Part shown: in pieces, positions 17,588-27,177 of the stretch
Layout: each line of letters begins with the position of its first letter
How positions within the stretch are numbered: position 1 is the stretch's first letter
Source: Roseimaritima ulvae
Lineage (GTDB): Bacteria; Planctomycetota; Planctomycetia; Pirellulales; Pirellulaceae
Assembly (NCBI RefSeq): GCF_008065135.1
Contig: NZ_CP042914.1
Span: forward strand, 620,001 to 684,000
Direction: 5' to 3'
DNA length: 64,000 nucleotides
Notes under the pieces: model-generated
The model's input: only the letters and a program-made list of their open reading frames with translations
What the model was told of the DNA's origin: nothing
Databases searched by the model: none
Made by a program: the position numbers and the translations under genes

Positions 17588-20500
17588 TCATTCGTTGAAT
17601 TCAGCACTGGCGTTGCTTTCGGTGGCCGTCGGCTGGCGGCTGGGGTTGGTGCGTCCGTTAGGGCGGCGAGCAGGCGAGTCGGTAAATGCTTGTAACGCCG
17701 CTTCCAGCGATTCTACACTGATCGACCCGGCGGTGCGGTGCACCTGCACATCGCCCTGGGGTTTGGCCGCCGTGTCCAATTGCTGGATCATGTCGACGAC
17801 CAAGTCCAGCAACGGTTCTCCCTCCGCGCTGACCAATAATGTGTTGCCGACTTCATCGACGCCCACCGACAATTTACCCTTAAAGGTAAAGTCGCTGCCA
17901 CCTCCCTCTTTGCCACCCTGATCGACCAGTTCGCTGCCGTTGCCATCACGATTGCGATCCGCCCTGCCCCTCTGCTGGCCGGGGTTCTGTCCCTGCCCCT
18001 GCTTCTGTTGGAAGGCTTTGTCGTTGCTGCTGAGTAGATCTCGATAAGCGTCTTTGACGGTTTCGGCGATCTTTTCGGCTCGCGAATACACCACCGGTAC
18101 CAGTTTGGTGTAACGGGCTTTGCGTTTGTTAACCGGTTCGGGAACGTCCCACAGTTCAATTAACTCGCCGATCGTTCGCAGTTGTTGGGTGGTCGCACCG
18201 GTTACGATCACCGTGTTGGTGTCGTCGTCGGAAACGAATTTTAGAGGTTGCGCGGCTCCCAAACCGTCGGCTCGTTCTTCGTCCTCCGGCGGCAGGTCCC
18301 AATACCAACGCATAAATGAGTTGGACTCGTTCGCCGGTTTCTTGGAATCGTCCTCGAAGAAACTGGTCAGATTCAATTCCATCCAATACGCCGATGCGTG
18401 TTGGATGTAAAAGACTTCGTAGGGCCGTTTGGGCGGCGGCACCTTGAGCATCAAGTTTTCCAGCTGGTCGAGCGCCGCGGTGTCGGGGCTGATCAGCAGG
18501 ATCCGACCCTCGGCATCGATTTCAATCCGCACCGCATCGCCACCGCGTGGAGTCTTGTCACCGCGTGGAGTCTTGTCATCGCGCTGAGCATCGCCACGTC
18601 GCTGAGTATCGCCGGCAGGGGGATTGGCTGAGGGCCGTTGGTCGCCGAACAAGCGATCGAATTCGGCGCCCGAACGGATCGTGTCGCGGCCGTCTGTTTG
18701 CAGCATCGCCAGACTTTCGCCGTCCACCGTTGGCGGTGAGCGAACTTCTTCGGCCGCAGCGTCCGGATCTTCCGCGGTCGGCTCGTCGGCCGGTGGCCGC
18801 ACATTGGGTTCGGGGAATTGCTCGGCGTCGGGCAACTCGATCGGGTTGGGTGCCAGGGTGCGGAATTGTTCACGCAACCGTTGTAGGTATTGATAGGTTT
18901 CCGGGGTGGGCGAAGCGTCCAGGACTCGCACCGTGCTGCGGCTGCCATCGGGCGGCGGCAATTCGCCCAATTTGATCAGCAGGTTATGGACGTCTTCCAA
19001 TTCGTATTCGTTGGCCCACAGCAGGATCTGTTTAAACCGCACGTCGGCCGCTACACGAAATTTGTCTTTGTCCTTCTCGTCATCCTGTTGTCCGCCACCC
19101 CAGAAGTAATAGGGACGCCGATTTTGGGAGTCGTCTTTTTCTTCTTCCCCGATCAAGAACTGAATCGATTCCGCTACCGCTCGTGGATCCCGGTAGCGAA
19201 TCGGTAGCACGTAGAACTGACGAGCACTACCGTCGAGTCGTTCGATCAGGGCGCGGACGATGTAGCGGTCCGCGCCGGAGCCGGTGACGATTAGGGCTTG
19301 GTTGGCTTCATCGACCTGCAGCTGTGTCGTGGGTTCGATGATGTTCATGCCCTCGATGATTTCCAGCAACTTGTTGGGGTCGAGTGAAGTCAACCGAAAG
19401 ATCTCGAAACGCGATTCGATGTCCGCCAACGAAACCACCGTGTCGCTGGGCACATCGATACGGTTGAGGAACTCGGTGGCCACGGCGATTCGATCGGGCG
19501 GTGCGTGCAGCACGATTGAGTTGCGTCGCGGATTGGCGACGATCGATATCTCGGGTTTCTTGGCAGCCGGCTGCGGCTGTGCTTGGCCGCCTTGTTGTCT
19601 TTGCATCTGCTGCAGCATTTGCATCTGTTGGGGCGACATCGGCGCTTCCTTTTCATTCACGCCAAGAAATTCTTCCAACATGGTCTTGGCTTCGCCGGCC
19701 GAGATGTACCGCAGTTCGTACTCCGGTGCCAGGTCGCGGCGGGCGTCGGGCGAGCGTTCCTGTTCGAGCAGTTGAGAAACCTGCAGCAGATTGATGGCCG
19801 CGTCCATGGCCTCAATGCGGTTGGTCGATGTCATGGCGACCAGCGTGCCGTTGGCGCTGATCATTGGTTTTAGTTCCGTCGCCAGTTTCTCGGCCGACAG
19901 CCAGCCCACATCCATCGAAGTGCGGACGAAGTCATGCGGCTGCAGCGTCGCCAATTGCGCCGTGCTGACACGTGGTACTAAAGCCGGGTTGATGCCTTCG
20001 GTCTTCAACACGATCAGGCCATCGGCTCGTTTCAGCATCACAAAGCCGCGAGCCAGCAGGTAACGGTTCAGCAGGTCGCGAACTTCGTCCAGTGTGTAGC
20101 GCCCGGCCGAAGCCATGTTGACGTGGTCGGCCGGCAGTTCACGCCAGTCGAGCGGGGCGTCGGAAATTTCAGCGAACCAATCCAGAATATCGACCCAAGG
20201 TTGGTTGCGGAAACTGAATGCGATGCGTCGGTCGGTATCCGGACGGACTTCCAATTCTTTGGGATCTGGCGGCTCGCTCGGTTCGTTGGGCCGCTCGATG
20301 GTGGTCGGCGGAGCGTCCGGTTTTTGTTGCGGTTTCTCTTCGTCTTTTTCCTCCCCCGCTCCCTCGCCCGGTTTTTTGTCCCCGCCGGCCGCTTGAGCCG
20401 GCGCCTCGGCGGGCTGGGCAGCTGGAGATCCGGACTGGTCGAAGGGCTGGCCTTCGACCTGAATGGTTTTGGTTTGCGCCCATCCGGGCGTGCACGGTGC

Positions 20501-20731
20501 AGTCAGCGCGGCCAGCACCAGCAGGCACAGCGGGGCGACGGCACGGCGGTCGAAGAGGGAGGAAGAGAGCAAAAGTACACCGGGAACCGTGGCATCGGAT
20601 GGAAGAGGGCTGAACCCCACATTATGCCTCGGCCAACGGGGGGACTCAAACCATTCTGCCATACCGGGGGGAAACAGGCAAAGTTTCGCGAGGGAGGGGG
20701 GCAATTCCCGACGGACCGAAGGTTTAGGCAC
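17588..20731 (-). CDS. Exported multi-domain secretin-N (NolW-like) protein without a secretin channel
   Basis: This 1047-residue protein has a hydrophobic export signal (about residues 62-85, VAPLCLLVLAALTAPCTPGWA, likely cut after a TPGWA-type site). A Pro/Glu-rich disordered linker follows, then several alternating alpha/beta secretin N-domains, recognisable by SAGEAKTMLEEFLGV, VNPRRNSIVLHAPPDRI-like and TNTVIVTGATTQQL strands. The usual C-terminal secretin beta-barrel motif is not seen; the protein ends in a Ser/Thr-rich tail. It may therefore be a periplasmic scaffold rather than a pore. The start is uncertain: the signal core lies unusually far in, and no good start codon lies closer. 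It heads the MMPL operon. Confidence 0.82.
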   Translation of the reverse strand: MPKPSVRRELPPSLAKLCLFPPGMAEWFESPRWPRHNVGFSPLPSDATVPGVLLLSSSLFDRRAVAPLCLLVLAALTAPCTPGWAQTKTIQVEGQPFDQSGSPAAQPAEAPAQAAGGDKKPGEGAGEEKDEEKPQQKPDAPPTTIERPNEPSEPPDPKELEVRPDTDRRIAFSFRNQPWVDILDWFAEISDAPLDWRELPADHVNMASAGRYTLDEVRDLLNRYLLARGFVMLKRADGLIVLKTEGINPALVPRVSTAQLATLQPHDFVRTSMDVGWLSAEKLATELKPMISANGTLVAMTSTNRIEAMDAAINLLQVSQLLEQERSPDARRDLAPEYELRYISAGEAKTMLEEFLGVNEKEAPMSPQQMQMLQQMQRQQGGQAQPQPAAKKPEISIVANPRRNSIVLHAPPDRIAVATEFLNRIDVPSDTVVSLADIESRFEIFRLTSLDPNKLLEIIEGMNIIEPTTQLQVDEANQALIVTGSGADRYIVRALIERLDGSARQFYVLPIRYRDPRAVAESIQFLIGEEEKDDSQNRRPYYFWGGGQQDDEKDKDKFRVAADVRFKQILLWANEYELEDVHNLLIKLGELPPPDGSRSTVRVLDASPTPETYQYLQRLREQFRTLAPNPIELPDAEQFPEPNVRPPADEPTAEDPDAAAEEVRSPPTVDGESLAMLQTDGRDTIRSGAEFDRLFGDQRPSANPPAGDTQRRGDAQRDDKTPRGDKTPRGGDAVRIEIDAEGRILLISPDTAALDQLENLMLKVPPPKRPYEVFYIQHASAYWMELNLTSFFEDDSKKPANESNSFMRWYWDLPPEDEERADGLGAAQPLKFVSDDDTNTVIVTGATTQQLRTIGELIELWDVPEPVNKRKARYTKLVPVVYSRAEKIAETVKDAYRDLLSSNDKAFQQKQGQGQNPGQQRGRADRNRDGNGSELVDQGGKEGGGSDFTFKGKLSVGVDEVGNTLLVSAEGEPLLDLVVDMIQQLDTAAKPQGDVQVHRTAGSISVESLEAALQAFTDSPARRPNGRTNPSRQPTATESNASAEFNE

Positions 20732-21028
20732 GGAGTGCCGGCATAGCCCTTGACGGGGGTGTAAACCCCCGGAGCCAAGCGAACAGGAACCATTAGGCCC
20801 GGAGGGCCGAAACAGTTCCGCCGATGCGCAGCACAGAACTCCATTGTGTCGGCCCTTCAGGCCTTTGTTTTGATTAGGGCAGGTACCGGGGCTTAACAGC
20901 CCCGGCAGGGGCTATGCCGGCCCTCCGGGCCTAGCCGGCCCAGGGTTTACCTTGATCCCCGAACCTCTCCTCGCTGACGCTCGACCCTCCTTGAAAAGGA
21001 GGGTGAACAGCGCAAACTGGTGGTCGCC
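20732..21028. repeat. Intergenic repeat region, several palindromes
   Basis: This gap, upstream of the secretin-like gene and downstream of the M13 peptidase gene, holds a perfect 16-bp inverted pair TAGGCCCGGAGGGCCG (20794-20809 and 20918-20933). It also holds a CCGGGGCTTAACAGCCCCGG hairpin (20887-20906) and, at 20964-21005, a CCTCTCCTCGCTGACGCTC element. That element ends in a 9-bp-arm hairpin (ACCCTCCTT, loop GAA, AAGGAGGGT), just past the M13 stop. The hairpin could end transcription of the peptidase gene, although no T-run follows. Confidence 0.75.
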
Positions 21029-23080
21029 CTACCAGATCCGCACGCGTTGGTCTTTCGGGATAAACATCGGGCTGCCTTCTTTGATGTCAAAAGCTTCGTA
21101 GAAGGCGTCCATGTTCCAGACGATGCCGTTGACCCGGTAGCGGCTGGGCGAGTGCGGGTCGACCATCAACCGCCGACGCAGTTCGGGTTCGCGGTACAAA
21201 CGCCGCCAGACCTGAGCCCAACCCAGGAAGAAGCGTTGATCGCCGGTCAAGCCGTCGATCACCGGAGCCGGTTTGCCGTCGAGTGACAGTTGATACGCGT
21301 GGTAGGCGACGTTCAGGCCGCCCAGGTCGCCGATGTTTTCGCCCAGCGTCAGCTCGCCGTTGACGCTCATGTCGTCCAGCGGTTTAAAGCCGTTGTACTG
21401 TTTGACCAATCCATCAGCTCGCTGTTCGAATTCTTTACGGTCCTCTTCGGTCCACCAGTCACGCAGGTTGCCATTGCCATCGTATTGGCTGCCCTTGTCG
21501 TCAAAGCCGTGGCTCAGTTCATGGCCGATGACCGCGCCGATGCCGCCGTAGTTGACCGCGTCGTCGGCGGCCATATTAAAGAACGGCGGCTGCAGGATTG
21601 CGGCCGGGAATACGATCTCGTTCATCGTGGGGTTGTAGTAAGCGTTGATGGTTTGTGGCGTCATGTGCCATTCGCCACGATCGATCGGCTGACCCAGTTT
21701 GTCTAACATGCGTTGATGTTCAAAGTTGGCCGCGGCGATCAGGTTGACCGGCAAGGAATCTCCGATGGAAAGCTTTGTGTAGTCCTTCCACTCGTCGGGG
21801 TAGCCGATTTTGGTGGTGAACTGCGAGAGTTTTTCCAGCGCCTGTTTCTTGGTGCCCGGCCCCATCCACTGGAGCATCTCGATCCGCTGTGCAAAAGCGG
21901 TTTTGAGGTTTTCGACCAGCTCGCCCATGCGTTTCTTGGCCGCCGGTTTGAAGTGTTTGTTGACATACAACTCACCGACCAGTTCGCCCAACACGCTGCC
22001 GGTCAAATCCACGCCACGGCGCCACATCGGTTTTTGTTCGGCGACGCCCGTGATGGCGGTGCCGTGGAATTCGAAGTGCCGTTTCTCCAGGTCTTCAGTC
22101 AGGTACGACGCATAGGAATCGATCACGTTGAAGGCCAGGTAGTCTTTCCAAGTCTGCAACGGTTGTTCGTTCAGCAGTTTATCGGCGGCGGCGAAGAAGC
22201 TGGGTTGCCGCAGGATGAAGGCGTCCGATTTGTCGAACTCCGTGGCCGCCGCGTAAACGGGCCAGATCGAAAGGATGTCCCGCATCTGCTCGGCGGTTTT
22301 TTTGTTGTAGGTTTTGACTGGGTCGCGGTTTTCGACCTTGGTCCACTGGGCTTCGGCGATGGCGGTTTCCAGTTCCAGGATTCGCTCGGCGGCCCCTTGT
22401 GGATCTTTGTGGCCGATTCGCGTCAGCATGTCGGCGGCGTATTCGACCAATTCCTTACGCAGTTTCTTGTACCGCTCTTCGTCTTTCAGGTAGTAATCAC
22501 GGTCGGGCAGCGTCAGACCGGACTGCGTGATGTAGACGATGTAAGCATCGCTGTTGCGGGCGTCGATGGAAACGTAGCCACCGAATAGATGTCCGACGCC
22601 GGCGCGTTCCAGATCGCCGATCGTGGTGCCCAGGGATTCCACTGAATCGATCGCGGCGACTTGTTCCAGCATGCCTTCGATGGGCTGATGTCCGCGAGCG
22701 TTGCGGCCTTCGACGTCCAGGAAGGAACGTTGCAAGTCACCGACCTTCTGCGTTGGCGAGCCTTTGACCGCGTCGGTTTGATCCGCGGCGGCTTGGATCA
22801 GTTCGCGAACCTGTTCTTTGGTGGCGTCGTCGAGCACCGAGAAGATGCCGTATTCGGAGCGGTCACCGGGGATGTCGGTGTTCTGTAACCAACCATCATT
22901 GGCGTACTGATAGAAATCCTGGTCCGGCGTGATGTTGTCGCTGAACAATGACTTGTCGATACCCGAGACCAGGGGCGTGGCCGCCGTGGTGCCTGCGGAT
23001 TCTTCGGCCGTGCTGAGCGTGGGGATTGTGAGGCAGGAGACCAGCAGCAGGAGGCTGGCCCGAGAGATTTGCTGAATCAT
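21029..23080 (-). CDS. M13-family zinc metallopeptidase (neprilysin/PepO-like), exported
   Basis: The 683-residue protein begins with a signal peptide (ISRASLLLLVSCLTIPTLSTA). The zinc site is HExxH in VIGHELSHGFDDKG (His520, Glu521, His524), with the third ligand Glu581 in GENIGDLGG. The substrate-binding NAYYNP motif and the closing FYEAFDIKEGSPMF...RVRIW, typical of M13, are intact. It should cleave peptides in the periplasm or outside. A GAAGGA site about 8 bases before the ATG at 23080 supports the start. A 24-bp-arm inverted repeat lies immediately upstream. Confidence 0.96.
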   Translation of the reverse strand: MIQQISRASLLLLVSCLTIPTLSTAEESAGTTAATPLVSGIDKSLFSDNITPDQDFYQYANDGWLQNTDIPGDRSEYGIFSVLDDATKEQVRELIQAAADQTDAVKGSPTQKVGDLQRSFLDVEGRNARGHQPIEGMLEQVAAIDSVESLGTTIGDLERAGVGHLFGGYVSIDARNSDAYIVYITQSGLTLPDRDYYLKDEERYKKLRKELVEYAADMLTRIGHKDPQGAAERILELETAIAEAQWTKVENRDPVKTYNKKTAEQMRDILSIWPVYAAATEFDKSDAFILRQPSFFAAADKLLNEQPLQTWKDYLAFNVIDSYASYLTEDLEKRHFEFHGTAITGVAEQKPMWRRGVDLTGSVLGELVGELYVNKHFKPAAKKRMGELVENLKTAFAQRIEMLQWMGPGTKKQALEKLSQFTTKIGYPDEWKDYTKLSIGDSLPVNLIAAANFEHQRMLDKLGQPIDRGEWHMTPQTINAYYNPTMNEIVFPAAILQPPFFNMAADDAVNYGGIGAVIGHELSHGFDDKGSQYDGNGNLRDWWTEEDRKEFEQRADGLVKQYNGFKPLDDMSVNGELTLGENIGDLGGLNVAYHAYQLSLDGKPAPVIDGLTGDQRFFLGWAQVWRRLYREPELRRRLMVDPHSPSRYRVNGIVWNMDAFYEAFDIKEGSPMFIPKDQRVRIW

Positions 23081-23115
23081 GTGGTTCGATCCTTCAGGGG
23101 AGTTGGGAGTTTTCT

Positions 23116-23176
23116 CGTAGCATGACTCTCCGAGTCGTGCGATCGGGGACTACACGACTCGGAGAGTCATGCTACG
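23116..23176. repeat. Perfect 24-bp inverted repeat with 13-bp loop
   Basis: The arms (23116-23139 and 23153-23176) carry the core GTAGCATGACTCTCCGAGTC. A third partial arm, AGAGTCGTGCTACG, follows at once (23178-23191). It lies between the DUF4159 gene, which ends at 23196, and the M13 gene start, all on the minus strand. It could be a terminator for the first gene or another dispersed repeat. Confidence 0.92.
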
Positions 23177-23195
23177 AGAGAGTCGTGCTACGGGG

Positions 23196-25517
23196 TTATT
23201 GTTGCAGTGAATACAGGATTAAATTGATGCCGATCTTGGCGGCGTCGGTGGTGTCGTAGCCGGGGCATTGGATTGAGTTGGGGCTTTCAAGCGCGCAGCT
23301 CAGGTCGTAGGGCGACAGGTAGGCCACCGTCAGGCCGTCGAAGCTGGCGGTTTCGATCACCGGCGGGCCCTGGCGTTTGGTAACGCTTGCGCCGGTGGGG
23401 CTGGTCGAGGGCAATCGCAAGGTGACGGTGGACAGGTCGTAGCCGTATTGGTCGCTCATCGCCGGATGATCGGCGGGCATCGGCCGCAGCGGGCTGTCGG
23501 GCATCACGGCGGCCCATTCGCGGCGGAAAGCGGCGGCAAAGGCATCGCTGCCACAGATACAATCCGCCAACACCACCCCGCCGTTGCGAATATAGGTCCG
23601 CAGTTCGTCGCGCTGTGCCGGCGTCCATTCAAAATCCGTCCGCCCGTGCACCCACAGGATCGGGAAGGACGCCAATCGTTCCGCGTCCAGCGGCACGTCG
23701 CCCTCGACCGGCAATACCCGAACGGCAAATTTGGTCTTCAACATCATGGTCAGGTTCGGCAGTGCGCGGGCGGCTTCTTCGCTGCCGGTAGCTAACGCCA
23801 GCCGCGGGATTCGCAGCACGCCGCGGGCGGCGCTATTGTCGAAGTCGGCGACCAGGATTGAGCGGGCGTCCAGTTTGTCTTTCAATTCACGCCCGGTGGC
23901 ATAAGCGATGATGTTCTGACCCAGTTGAGCTGCCGTGGCCGTTTCCGCTCGCACGGCATTCGACGCGTACGGCCGGTGTCCCGTCGGATCGCTCAACTCC
24001 CATCGGCAAGTCAAACTTTTCGGCGTATACATCACCGCCGTACGGCAACAAGCTTGCACGCCGTAGAGCCAATAGTCCGCTCCGATACGACTCGGCTGCA
24101 CTCGACCTTCGGCATTCCACACCGGGTGGCTGGGCGGCAGTTTTTCCAGCTTGGACGTGGGGAACCATTTGCTGCACTGTTCTTGAACGCTGCGTTCAAA
24201 CGGGCCCGCATCGCCACAGCCATCGCCCGCGTTGGCTTCGAACAAAATGCAGCCGCCTTGGTCGATGTAACTTTTCAGCAGGTCGGACTGCTCGTCGCTG
24301 AAGGCCAGCGGATCGCTGCCGCTGATCACCAATACCGGCGCTTGCAGTAGATCTTCGGTCCGTGAGCCCTCCAGTTCGATGGTTTGCCAGGTTAAGTCCC
24401 GTCCCCAGCTGCGTTCCACGTGCCGGACCAGTTGCTGCAGTCCGCCGGCGTGCCGCTGCCAATCGTCGGGTTGATTGGGAGTGGGGTGATGCAGTCGGCC
24501 GATGACGACCTGGCGTTTGCCTTTGGAGAGGAACAGCAGCGCGAACGAAGTTGTGACGTTGGTATCGGTCTCGCCGAAGCCGCTGCCGCGCCACCAGTTT
24601 TGAAACGGGTCTTGAGCGCTGATCAGGAACTCAGCGCCTTCGCGGTACCAGTCGTGACCGGCGATCAGCCGGCGGCCGGTCATCCGGCCCACGCGTTCGA
24701 CCGCGTATAGGTAGTAGTACAGCGAAAATGCGCTCTGTGATCCCGGATGCGTTTTGACGCTAAAGCGTTTGCCCAGCCAGTCCAGACCTTTCTCGATCGG
24801 GTCGTCGTCTGGTGTAGCGTTGCCACAACATTCGATCGACTCGCCGTTGATGCGGGCGTCGCCTTGGGAGACGCGGCCTTTGCAAATCACCAGCGAAGCG
24901 ATTCCCGCGCAGGTCATGCTGCCTTTGGCCCAGCCGGTGTCGTAGGACCAGCCGCCGTTCACTTTCTGAGTTTGCAGCCAATACTGTTGGGCTTTCTCAA
25001 ACACCTTCGGATCGACCTTCACGCCACGTTCTTCGGCCGCACCCAAAGCCAGGACCGCAAACTGGGCGTTGGAAGGATCGCCGACGCCACCACCGGCGGT
25101 GGCGCGATACGACCAGTCGCCGCGTGGTTGCTGGGCGGCTTCCAGCCAGCGGACGTTGCGGGTGATGGCGCCGATATCGGTGGCCGAGCCGAGTTGGCAA
25201 AAGACCAGCGTTTGCAGCGCCACCGAATAGGTTTGTTCCGGGGACAGCCCTCGCAGATAGCGGATGGCGTTTTTGATTGCCGGGTCATCGGGGGGCACGC
25301 CGCAGTTCAGCAGGGCCAGCGTGCACAGCGAAGTCAGCCCGCCGGTTTGGTTGGGGTGTTCCGACCAACGACCGTCTTCCATCTGAGTGCTGCGCAGATA
25401 CTGCACGCCGCCGTTGATCGAACGCTGCACGTCCGCGGCCGTGATTTCTGCTCGCAACCGGTTGGGAAACACCAACAGGCAGGCGGTGATGAGGATCAAG
25501 ATGGATAATGCACGCAC
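23196..25517 (-). CDS. Exported terpenoid-cyclase-fold and DUF4159 protein
   Basis: A 773-residue protein with a signal peptide (LSILILITACLLVFPNRLRA). Residues 30-340 contain repeated alpha/alpha-barrel motifs (VQYLRSTQMEDGRWS, GLTSLCTLALLNCG, WLEAAQQPRGDWSY, VNGGWSYDTGWAKGSMTCAGIASL), as in prenyltransferase/squalene-cyclase folds. The catalytic DxDD motif of cyclases is not seen. The C-terminal half resembles DUF4159 (LLKSYIDQGGCILFEAN, ELRTYIRNGGVVLADCICG). The start is a GTG at 25517, fixed by a strong AAAGGAG eight bases upstream at 25527-25533. The gene is divergent from moxR, a pairing common in planctomycete MoxR/DUF58/DUF4159 loci. Confidence 0.85.
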   Translation of the reverse strand: MRALSILILITACLLVFPNRLRAEITAADVQRSINGGVQYLRSTQMEDGRWSEHPNQTGGLTSLCTLALLNCGVPPDDPAIKNAIRYLRGLSPEQTYSVALQTLVFCQLGSATDIGAITRNVRWLEAAQQPRGDWSYRATAGGGVGDPSNAQFAVLALGAAEERGVKVDPKVFEKAQQYWLQTQKVNGGWSYDTGWAKGSMTCAGIASLVICKGRVSQGDARINGESIECCGNATPDDDPIEKGLDWLGKRFSVKTHPGSQSAFSLYYYLYAVERVGRMTGRRLIAGHDWYREGAEFLISAQDPFQNWWRGSGFGETDTNVTTSFALLFLSKGKRQVVIGRLHHPTPNQPDDWQRHAGGLQQLVRHVERSWGRDLTWQTIELEGSRTEDLLQAPVLVISGSDPLAFSDEQSDLLKSYIDQGGCILFEANAGDGCGDAGPFERSVQEQCSKWFPTSKLEKLPPSHPVWNAEGRVQPSRIGADYWLYGVQACCRTAVMYTPKSLTCRWELSDPTGHRPYASNAVRAETATAAQLGQNIIAYATGRELKDKLDARSILVADFDNSAARGVLRIPRLALATGSEEAARALPNLTMMLKTKFAVRVLPVEGDVPLDAERLASFPILWVHGRTDFEWTPAQRDELRTYIRNGGVVLADCICGSDAFAAAFRREWAAVMPDSPLRPMPADHPAMSDQYGYDLSTVTLRLPSTSPTGASVTKRQGPPVIETASFDGLTVAYLSPYDLSCALESPNSIQCPGYDTTDAAKIGINLILYSLQQ

Positions 25518-25540
25518 AGCCCATACTCCTTTATTTATAA

Positions 25541-25609
25541 CGTAGCCGATCTCGCCAGAGATTGGACGCGTCGGGTGGATCTCTCCAAAGTCTGGCGACT
25601 TGGGCTACG
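25541..25609. repeat. Inverted pair of GTAGCC...CGCCAG repeats in a divergent promoter region
   Basis: Copies at 25541-25570 and 25584-25609 face each other in the 212-bp gap between the divergent DUF4159 and moxR genes. Any promoter for these genes must overlap or flank the hairpin. I see no convincing -10/-35 pair. Confidence 0.82.
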
Positions 25610-25729
25610 GGGAATGCGGGAATTGGTTGCCAAGGATTCGCCGCGTTGCCTGCCGAGACCGATTCCCCGTAAGATAACACAGCCGTCCACGGTGTTAACG
25701 GCTCGTTCCCTCCCGATCCCCGTAGAGCT

Positions 25730-26797
25730 ATGCCAGCCAACCCCACGTCTTCGTCTGGAAAATCACGCAATCTAGGCGATGTGTTGCGAGAATTTTCGCA
25801 GCACCAACAGAAAATGCGGGCCGAACTGGCAAAGGTGATCGTCGGGCAATCGGATGTCGTCGAACAATTGCTGGCGGCCATCTTTACCCGCGGCCATTGT
25901 TTGCTCGAGGGCGTGCCGGGACTGGCCAAGACGTTGATGGTCAGCACGCTGGCCAACATCCTGGATGTGGGCTTCAAACGCATTCAATTTACGCCCGACC
26001 TGATGCCTTCGGACATCACCGGCACGCAGGTGCTGGAAGAAGACGAACAGGGCCGCCGCAGTTTTCGCTTTGTCGAAGGCCCGATCTTTACCAACATCCT
26101 GTTGGCCGACGAAATCAACCGTACCCCTCCCAAAACCCAAGCCGCTCTGTTGCAAGCGATGCAGGAACGACAGGTGTCGGTGGGGCGAGATACCTTCGAT
26201 CTGCCCGAACCGTTTTTCACCATCGCCACGCAAAACCCGATCGAACAGGAAGGCACCTACCCGCTGCCCGAAGCTCAGTTGGACCGATTTATGTTCAACA
26301 TCAAAGTCGGCTATCCCACGGCCGAAGAGGAAGAGAAGATTTTGACGGCTACCACCCGCGGCGAGAAAGAAGTGCCCAACAAAGTCCTGTCGGGCCGTGC
26401 GATCTTAAACGTGCAGAAACTGATCGACAGCGTGGCCGTCAGCCCACTGGTGATCCGCTACGCTTCGCAACTGGTCCGAGCGACGCGGCCCAAAGACGAG
26501 TCGGCGCCGGAGTACGTGCGTGAGTTGGTCGACTGGGGCGCCGGTCCGCGAGCCGGGCAGAACCTGATCGCCGCCGGCAAAGCTCTGGCCGCCATGGACG
26601 GTCGCTTCAGCGTCGCGCCGGGAGACGTCAGCCGCATGGCGATCCCCGTGCTGCGGCACCGCATCGCCACCAACTTCCAGGCTCAGGCCGAAGGCATGGA
26701 TACCGACGCGGTGATCGAAAAACTGGTCGCCGACGTGCCCGTCCCGAGGCCCGATAAATTCACCACCGAAAAGGGCCCACCCCCGGTGGAAAAGTAA
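25730..26797 (+). CDS. MoxR-family AAA+ ATPase
   Basis: A 355-residue AAA+ ATPase of the MoxR group, chaperone-like proteins that help assemble or activate metal-binding or VWA-domain partners. Walker A is GVPGLAKT (61-68), Walker B is ILLADEINR (Asp127, Glu128), sensor 1 lies in TIATQNPIEQEGTYPLPEAQLDRF, and a C-terminal lid domain follows. The usual downstream DUF58 and VWA genes are not next to it on this strand; only the divergent DUF4159 gene is. The ATG at 25730 gives a normal-length N-terminus. Confidence 0.95.
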   Translation: MPANPTSSSGKSRNLGDVLREFSQHQQKMRAELAKVIVGQSDVVEQLLAAIFTRGHCLLEGVPGLAKTLMVSTLANILDVGFKRIQFTPDLMPSDITGTQVLEEDEQGRRSFRFVEGPIFTNILLADEINRTPPKTQAALLQAMQERQVSVGRDTFDLPEPFFTIATQNPIEQEGTYPLPEAQLDRFMFNIKVGYPTAEEEEKILTATTRGEKEVPNKVLSGRAILNVQKLIDSVAVSPLVIRYASQLVRATRPKDESAPEYVRELVDWGAGPRAGQNLIAAGKALAAMDGRFSVAPGDVSRMAIPVLRHRIATNFQAQAEGMDTDAVIEKLVADVPVPRPDKFTTEKGPPPVEK

Positions 26798-27177
26798 AAG
26801 TAGCATCACTGGTTCCCAGGCTCCGCCTGGTAACCCACTGCACCGCAGGCTCCGCCTGCCTACCGAAACGGGGAGGCAGAGCCTCCAGGGCAGTGCGTAC
26901 CCAGGCAGAGCCTGGGTACGAGGACACCGTAGCATGGGCCCCTGGCCCGTGTCTTATTCACTGGTTCCCAGGCTCCGCCTGGTAACCCCACTGCATCGCA
27001 GGCTCCGCCTGCCTATCGAAGCGGGGAGGCAGAGCCTCCAGGACAATACGTTCCCAGGCAGAGCCTGGGAACGAGAACTGATTTTTGCAGCGGCGCGGTC
27101 GCCCTCTCCTCGCTGACGCTCGACTCTCCCAGAGGGAGAGTGAAGTGCCGCTAAGTCAGGCGTCTCTACGTCTTACC
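26798..27177. repeat. 380-bp intergenic region made of dispersed repeats
   Basis: Two direct copies (26811-26922 and 26962-27076) of a composite with modules GGTTCCCAGGCTCCGCCTGG, GCAGGCTCCGCCTGC and GGAGGCAGAGCCTCC flank one TAGCATGGGCCCCTGGCCCG unit (26928-26953). A CCTCTCCTCGCTGACGCTC element with hairpin ACTCTCCC/GGGAGAGT follows (27113-27144). Every module is palindromic. No gene is seen. Confidence 0.9.
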
